From the NCBI GenBank assembly GCA_003560935.1, contig PWJF01000298.1, positions 1 to 10,711 on the forward strand: a stretch of 10,711 nucleotides of DNA, read 5' to 3'. Origin of the DNA: Ignavibacteriales bacterium (GTDB lineage Bacteria; Bacteroidota; Ignavibacteria; T3Sed10-11). Shown here piece by piece: positions 6,763-10,711 of this stretch (the stretch's first letter is position 1; every line of letters starts with the position of its first letter). The translations under genes and the position numbers were made by a program. The notes under the pieces were generated by a model that searched no databases, was not told the origin of the DNA, and saw only the letters and a list, made by a program, of their open reading frames with translations.

Positions 6763-8667
6763 TCACCGATTAAGTACTTCGTCAATCGAATTATAAGAGA
6801 TCGGGTGATACATAGGACGCGCTTCACGGTAAATCTCTTGCGCCAACTCCATACCTTCGGTTGTTTCTGCCAGTTTTGAATATAACGGCATCAGGAATTT
6901 CCTCCGTCCCTGACTTAATAGAAATTCCTCAAGTGCAAGGTATGCTTCTTCATACCGATGTTCGATCGCATGCAATAACCAAGCGTTGAGTATTTCAGAA
7001 TTAGCTGTCTCGGTAAAACCGAACGTTGCGTCAAGCTCGGTCATTTGTTCATGCGACAAAACTTCCGGTAGATTCATGAGAAAGTGCAGCCAGTGATGTG
7101 TCGTCCAATCCTCAACATCAAGATCGGCGGCGGCGACACCGTTCTCCCATGCTTCGATCTGATCTTCAACACGTGCGAACTCATCTGAATGCACCTTCGG
7201 GATATTATCCGGCAAACCTGTACCGTACACCCATTCATCAAGCTTTAAACGTTTTTCCAGATCAACTTCGCCCTCATCGTCCGCCTGCACTTCGCGAATC
7301 GGATCGATAAAGACTGTCTCGCGGAAAAAAGAGAGAAAATGTTCGGAGGTCATTGTTTGGAATGCGAAGGTGTTAAAGTAGTGTACCAGGAAGTCGTCGA
7401 ACCGTTCCCTGCCGAGATTATTCTCGAGCATCTTTAAAAAGAATGCACCCTTGATATATGCGATCGAGGTCATACCGTCATCCGGATCGCGGCCCCGTAG
7501 ATCGAGATGCAGTCTTGTATCTGGATTGTCTTCCCCCATCTCTTCAATGGTTGCAATGAGATCCTGGTAATCAAGATGCCAGAGCATTTCGGTATACTCG
7601 CGACCGTACACTGCTTCCATGATACGGTTGGTCATGTAAGAAGTAAATCCTTCGTTGATCCAGAAGTCATTCCAAGTCGCCATCGTAACAAGATTACCCG
7701 CCCATGAGTGTGCAAGCTCATGTGCAATGAGTGACAATAACGACCGGTCGCCTGCAATGATCGTCGGCGTTACAAATGTAAGACGCGCATTCTCCATACC
7801 GCCGAACGGAAAGCTTGGCGGCAGCACCATGATGTCGTACCTTCCCCATCGATAGGCGCCGTACATTTCTTCGGCTACTTCCATCATATCATCGGTCTCT
7901 GCAAACTCCCACGCTGCCTCTTCGATAATTTCAGGTTCCGCAAACACACCGATGCGGTCGCTTAAGTGACGGAATTCAAAATCACCGACTGACAGCGCCA
8001 GTAAATAGGTCGGTATTGTTTGCGGCATGCTGAACTCATATACGCCGCCGGGACTTTTCTCCTTCCGATTTTCCGCACTCATGACCGCCATGAGTCCTTC
8101 CGGAACTTCAACACGTGCATTGTACGTAATCCTGCTGCCGGGTGTATCCTGGCACGGCATCCAGGTGCGTGCAAGGATCGCTTGCGATTGCGTGAACAGA
8201 AAAGGATGCCGTCCGCCTGCGGTTTGTTCCGGTTCAAGCCATTGCAGTGCTGCTGCGTCCGGAGAGGTTTGATAATACACATTCACCTTATCGGTCGCAT
8301 GGGTAATATCGATCGTTAATGGTTGTCCGAGGTAATCCACAAAATCCCCGAGCGTAAACGTTGTTTCCTCATCGCCGCCGTTGAGCGTTATGCGTTCAAT
8401 AGTAAGATCGCGTGTATCAAGCACAACTTGTTCAGTACCGGTAATGTTATTTAAATGCAATGATGCACGACCGTTAATTACTTGTTCTGCGAAATTCAAC
8501 GTCAGCTCGAGGTCCATGTGTGTAACCACAACTTCATCGACATTCGCAAAGGTATGAAAATCCACCTCCTGATCGGGCGGATCCTCCGGTGCACATCCTG
8601 TAATAAACAATGAATACACAATCAGGGATGCCAGTAAGATCATTATAGTATGATTACGATTTTTCAT
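6763..8667 (-). CDS. Lipoprotein M1 family zinc aminopeptidase, leukotriene A4 hydrolase-like
   Basis: Membrane-anchored metallopeptidase of 634 residues that should remove N-terminal amino acids from peptides in the periplasm. The signal peptide ends in a lipobox FITGC (C25), predicting lipidation. M1 landmarks: the exopeptidase motif GGMEN (289-293), zinc site HELAH (316-320) with third ligand E339 (NEGFTSY), and catalytic Tyr Y404 in SIAYIKG. FVTPT just after GGMEN, and the helical C-terminal domain (about 500-634), match the leukotriene A4 hydrolase branch rather than PepN. The frame is open to 8718, but the start at 8667 begins the signal peptide and has AAGGGA 6 bases upstream; the longer start lacks both. 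It follows the truA remnant by 60 bases, and the terminator at 6487-6569 lies downstream. Role is probably peptide nutrition or envelope protein turnover; substrate unknown. Confidence 0.93.
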   Translation of the reverse strand: MKNRNHTIMILLASLIVYSLFITGCAPEDPPDQEVDFHTFANVDEVVVTHMDLELTLNFAEQVINGRASLHLNNITGTEQVVLDTRDLTIERITLNGGDEETTFTLGDFVDYLGQPLTIDITHATDKVNVYYQTSPDAAALQWLEPEQTAGGRHPFLFTQSQAILARTWMPCQDTPGSRITYNARVEVPEGLMAVMSAENRKEKSPGGVYEFSMPQTIPTYLLALSVGDFEFRHLSDRIGVFAEPEIIEEAAWEFAETDDMMEVAEEMYGAYRWGRYDIMVLPPSFPFGGMENARLTFVTPTIIAGDRSLLSLIAHELAHSWAGNLVTMATWNDFWINEGFTSYMTNRIMEAVYGREYTEMLWHLDYQDLIATIEEMGEDNPDTRLHLDLRGRDPDDGMTSIAYIKGAFFLKMLENNLGRERFDDFLVHYFNTFAFQTMTSEHFLSFFRETVFIDPIREVQADDEGEVDLEKRLKLDEWVYGTGLPDNIPKVHSDEFARVEDQIEAWENGVAAADLDVEDWTTHHWLHFLMNLPEVLSHEQMTELDATFGFTETANSEILNAWLLHAIEHRYEEAYLALEEFLLSQGRRKFLMPLYSKLAETTEGMELAQEIYREARPMYHPISYNSIDEVLNR

Positions 8668-8727
8668 ATCGTTTCCCTTTCTTTTCTTAAGTCGTATGGT
8701 TACCGATTTCAAATTCATTTTTACTCA

Positions 8728-9009
8728 TCACAGGAAGAACCGGCTGTATACCGGATACTCTTGTTTCACCTTTATAATAACACACTCATCGATCAAAACC
8801 TTCGTGGATTGTTCGTCAGGTTTCGCTGCGGTAAATGATTTAAAATCTTTCATCCCGACAAATCGCAGTACGCCGTCTCGATATCTGATATAAATAACTC
8901 CGCGCAGCAGCGTCATGCCGCGCGTGAAAACGGTCGGGAGCTTTTTCTGGAATTGCCATCCCCGGTAGCGGGTGCCTTCATATTCCAGATACACTATAAA
9001 TCGACTCAT
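8728..9009 (-). pseudogene. truA: Decayed tRNA pseudouridine synthase A (truA remnant)
   Basis: TruA modifies uridines 38-40 of tRNA anticodon stems and is normally about 245-270 residues. Here 93 codons remain open, made of three pieces. Residues 1-27 (8929-9009) are the N-terminus, with YLEYEGTRYRGWQFQ and LPTV. A piece in another frame (8861-8929) reads FHARHDAAARSYLYQ and further ISRRR, the conserved block that follows the catalytic region. Back in the first frame, VGMKDFKSF to SRFFL (8731-8859) is the segment that normally continues into LWKMVRR. The block between PTV and FHAR, with the catalytic Asp (RTDAGVHA), is gone. About 20 codons are missing before VGMKDF, and the C-terminus is cut by tandem TGA codons. 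It begins 10 bases after apaG. The open frame may still give a small peptide, but it cannot be a synthase. The mapping rests on remembered family motifs, not an alignment. Confidence 0.82.
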
Positions 9010-9019
9010 AGACCGTGCT

Positions 9020-9421
9020 TTAACCGTAAACCTGGGCGGTCGTCGTCAAGTAGAACCTGCCGATGTTGATATCGAACTCTTCGCCATCCTCGCGCTTCAT
9101 TCGATAGGTTCCCTCCATGGTTCCCCACTCTGTATTTAACGGACAAAAACTGGTATATTCAAACGATTCACCCGGCGCCAGACCCGGATGCTGGCCGATC
9201 ACACCGGGGCCCTTAACTTCGTCCCGGTCGCCGTTGGCATTAATAATAATCCAGTATCGAGAGAGCAGTTGCGCCCATTCGGTGCCTTCATTCTTCAGCG
9301 TGATCTTGTAAGAGAAGAAATAATATCCCTCTTCGGGATGGGAACGTTCGGGTACATACCGCGCATCTGCGATTACGCGGATACCGTGTGTAATAGTGTC
9401 TGAGTGTAATGTGTTTGACAT
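9020..9421 (-). CDS. apaG: ApaG domain protein
   Basis: A 133-residue protein consisting almost wholly of an ApaG (DUF525) domain, an immunoglobulin-like fold. Seen: the strand YYFFSYKITLKNEG (33-46), SRYWIIINANG (54-64), the glycine motif GPGVIG (71-76), LAPGESFEYTSFCPL (81-95) and GTMEGTYRM (100-108), all diagnostic. ApaG was linked to Co2+ resistance and Mg2+ efflux in Salmonella, and its E. coli gene sits with ksgA and apaH; its molecular function is not established. The ATG at 9421 has no evident Shine-Dalgarno, but the family N-terminus fits it. It lies 23 bases after the restriction-type gene and 10 bases before the truA remnant, so it may share a transcript with them. Confidence 0.95.
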   Translation of the reverse strand: MSNTLHSDTITHGIRVIADARYVPERSHPEEGYYFFSYKITLKNEGTEWAQLLSRYWIIINANGDRDEVKGPGVIGQHPGLAPGESFEYTSFCPLNTEWGTMEGTYRMKREDGEEFDINIGRFYLTTTAQVYG

Positions 9422-9444
9422 AAGCTTTTATTTAATTCACTATT

Positions 9445-10242
9445 CTATTCTGATCGTTTTCGATATACATCTAAATCTTCATCCGTTAATTCATCCGGTG
9501 ATACCAAGCGATAATGCTTTTCGTGGGAAATTTTGATCCCATCTCTTGTGGGTTCAAATTGGAAAATAGCAATAACCTGTGAATCGATAAACTGGGCTGC
9601 AATCGGTATACAAACCAAGTGCTCGAACTTCATTTTACACATTGCAAAATCTTGTTCAATCTGTATAATTCCAATCCGATCTTTATTACTCTTCGCCTGC
9701 ACCGGAAATACATAATGTACACCTTTTTTATCAACTCCAACATATATTTCATCCGTTTCAATTTGCCCTATTCCGGGTACATTTGTCCTGAGATGACTCT
9801 GCAATGAATAGCACGTTACACCCGAGAATATATCAATCAATCTGTTATACCTGATAATTGCCAATAATGCTTGTTCATCATTAAGGGCATATTTCGAAAT
9901 TACTCCCGGTGTTGCATCCGGTATTTTAGTTTCTGCAAGCGCATCATTCGGCAAGACGCGGATTATTTTCCGGGCTACGAATGCATATTTTGAAGTACCC
10001 TTGGGGACTATCAACCATTCATGCCCTTTAGGTGCTTTTGAACTAATAGATTCAGGTAACTCAGCCCGATACCGAAAACTGTATAATAAATCTCCGATAT
10101 TCTTTGGAAGATCGATTTTTAATTCGTTTGCAACGCGTACAATGTCTTCTCTCTTAAATGGTATTTCCTTCCTTCCCTTCTTATAAAACTTTTTGAATAT
10201 TTCTTCAATAATAATTTCGTATCGACTTTTCGATTTTCCCAT
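9445..10242 (-). CDS. Probable type II restriction endonuclease (PD-(D/E)xK-like), unassigned family
   Basis: A 265-residue soluble protein without signal peptide or membrane segment. I recognise no named family. The core around residues 160-185 (QIETDEIYVGV, then a short turn, VHYVFPVQAKS) fits a PD-(D/E)xK nuclease: an acidic residue (D164 or E165) ending one strand and Q182-A-K184 as the (E/Q)xK half in the next, followed by an alpha/beta region (RIGIIQIEQDFAMCK). The N-terminus is basic and helical (residues 1-45), perhaps for DNA contact. It begins 9 bases after the stop of a DNA methyltransferase, the classic arrangement of a restriction-modification pair. It is visibly richer in A and T than apaG or the aro genes, which suggests acquisition by transfer. 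The nuclease reading rests on context plus one motif. Confidence 0.6.
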   Translation of the reverse strand: MGKSKSRYEIIIEEIFKKFYKKGRKEIPFKREDIVRVANELKIDLPKNIGDLLYSFRYRAELPESISSKAPKGHEWLIVPKGTSKYAFVARKIIRVLPNDALAETKIPDATPGVISKYALNDEQALLAIIRYNRLIDIFSGVTCYSLQSHLRTNVPGIGQIETDEIYVGVDKKGVHYVFPVQAKSNKDRIGIIQIEQDFAMCKMKFEHLVCIPIAAQFIDSQVIAIFQFEPTRDGIKISHEKHYRLVSPDELTDEDLDVYRKRSE

Positions 10243-10251
10243 GCGAATTAT

Positions 10252-10711
10252 TTACCTTTTTGGCCATTTTAAAATTAATACCTCTTCACGTATTTGTTTT
10301 TTTGTTGCGGTGGCGAATCGGGTCCTGAACAATTCAAGATCGATCACTTTATAACCCAATGATTCGGCGATATCTGATAATAATTCACCCGTTTTAATTA
10401 CCACACGTAAATACGACGCTTGATCGCCAACAACGTATGCAAGTTGAGCTCCCGGCTTCAATACCCGGGATATACTCTTTAAATGTTTTGCCATACCTCC
10501 AAAATAAAGTTTTGTCACACGCGGATACATTCGTTCAAAACCTGATGTTTTTCCGAGCTCTATTCGTTTTCTCTCTATCTGTTCTGCTATTGCATCTATC
10601 TTTTTATTATTGCCTACCCACTTATCATCGTCATCCTGTTTATATACGCCACGTGTATTCGAACGCAGGAGCGTTCTTTTCAAATTCTGAAGATCGTTTT
10701 TATTATTAATA
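10252..10711 (-). CDS. DNA methyltransferase, C-terminal part (runs off the right edge)
   Basis: The frame is open to the window edge, so only the last 152 residues are visible and the TTG at 10683 is not a real start. A basic, Gln/Asp-rich region (KRTLLRSNTRGVYKQDDDD) precedes a helix and then VLKPGAQLAYVVGDQASY, the strand and turn that follow the catalytic DPPY/NPPY-type motif in amino-methyltransferases (N6-adenine or N4-cytosine). It ends with LGYKVIDLELFRTRFATATKKQIREEVLILKW, the usual C-terminal strand pattern. The AdoMet-binding and catalytic motifs must lie beyond the edge. It sits 9 bases before the putative endonuclease and shares its AT-rich composition, so the two probably form one restriction-modification unit in which the methyltransferase is transcribed first. 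Confidence 0.72.
   Translation of the reverse strand, partial: INNKNDLQNLKRTLLRSNTRGVYKQDDDDKWVGNNKKIDAIAEQIERKRIELGKTSGFERMYPRVTKLYFGGMAKHLKSISRVLKPGAQLAYVVGDQASYLRVVIKTGELLSDIAESLGYKVIDLELFRTRFATATKKQIREEVLILKWPKR

Noticed and set aside
8684..8712. TTGAAA (8707-8712) with TAAGAA 17 bases downstream as a promoter for the aminopeptidase
   Set aside because: The -35 is good, but the -10 matches only three of six positions and overlaps the purine-rich tract leading into the ribosome binding site.
1..10711. tRNA, rRNA, CRISPR repeats, transposase or integrase genes, attachment sites
   Set aside because: None found by reading both strands; no regularly spaced direct repeats or insertion-sequence ends were seen.

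Overview
The window is a co-directional run of genes, all on the minus strand, from a Gram-negative bacterium. Outer-membrane life is indicated by the ADP-heptose (LPS core) genes rfaE1 and rfaE2, a signal-peptide beta-barrel protein ending in Phe, and a lipoprotein aminopeptidase. Separate rfaE1 and rfaE2 genes, a secreted GHL10 glycosidase whose tail resembles a FlgD/Por-type Ig domain, and a leukotriene-A4-hydrolase-like M1 lipoprotein fit the FCB group or related candidate phyla. The sequence alone does not settle the lineage.

Reading in the direction of transcription (right to left): 10711-9445 is an AT-rich pair, the C-terminal part of a DNA methyltransferase followed 9 bases later by a protein with a PD-(D/E)xK-like core, together probably a restriction-modification system. 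Then come apaG (9421-9020) and a decayed truA (9009-8728). The truA remnant keeps recognisable pieces of the pseudouridine synthase in two reading frames but has lost the catalytic-Asp block and the C-terminus. Next is a large lipoprotein M1 aminopeptidase (8667-6763).

A gene-free stretch (6762-6426) follows. It ends in a strong intrinsic terminator: a 14-bp stem, two G.U pairs, then nine U. Its large loop carries two ACUCCCC motifs. A promoter-like sequence about 60 bases upstream of the stem makes a separate small RNA of roughly 140 nt possible. Beyond the terminator lie a YbfF-type alpha/beta-hydrolase (6425-5664) and a small outer-membrane barrel protein (5598-4876).

The last block is a tight operon: aroK, aroB, a GHL10 glycosidase, rfaE1, rfaE2. 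It has gaps or overlaps of +9, -13, +63 and -8 bases. It links two chorismate-pathway steps with envelope functions (glycan hydrolysis and ADP-heptose synthesis). Three of its genes probably use GTG starts. rfaE2 runs off the left edge and the methyltransferase off the right edge. No tRNA, rRNA, CRISPR array, insertion sequence or attachment site was seen. The best candidates for something not yet described are the small RNA/terminator element at 6487-6662 and the degenerate truA beside the restriction-modification pair.
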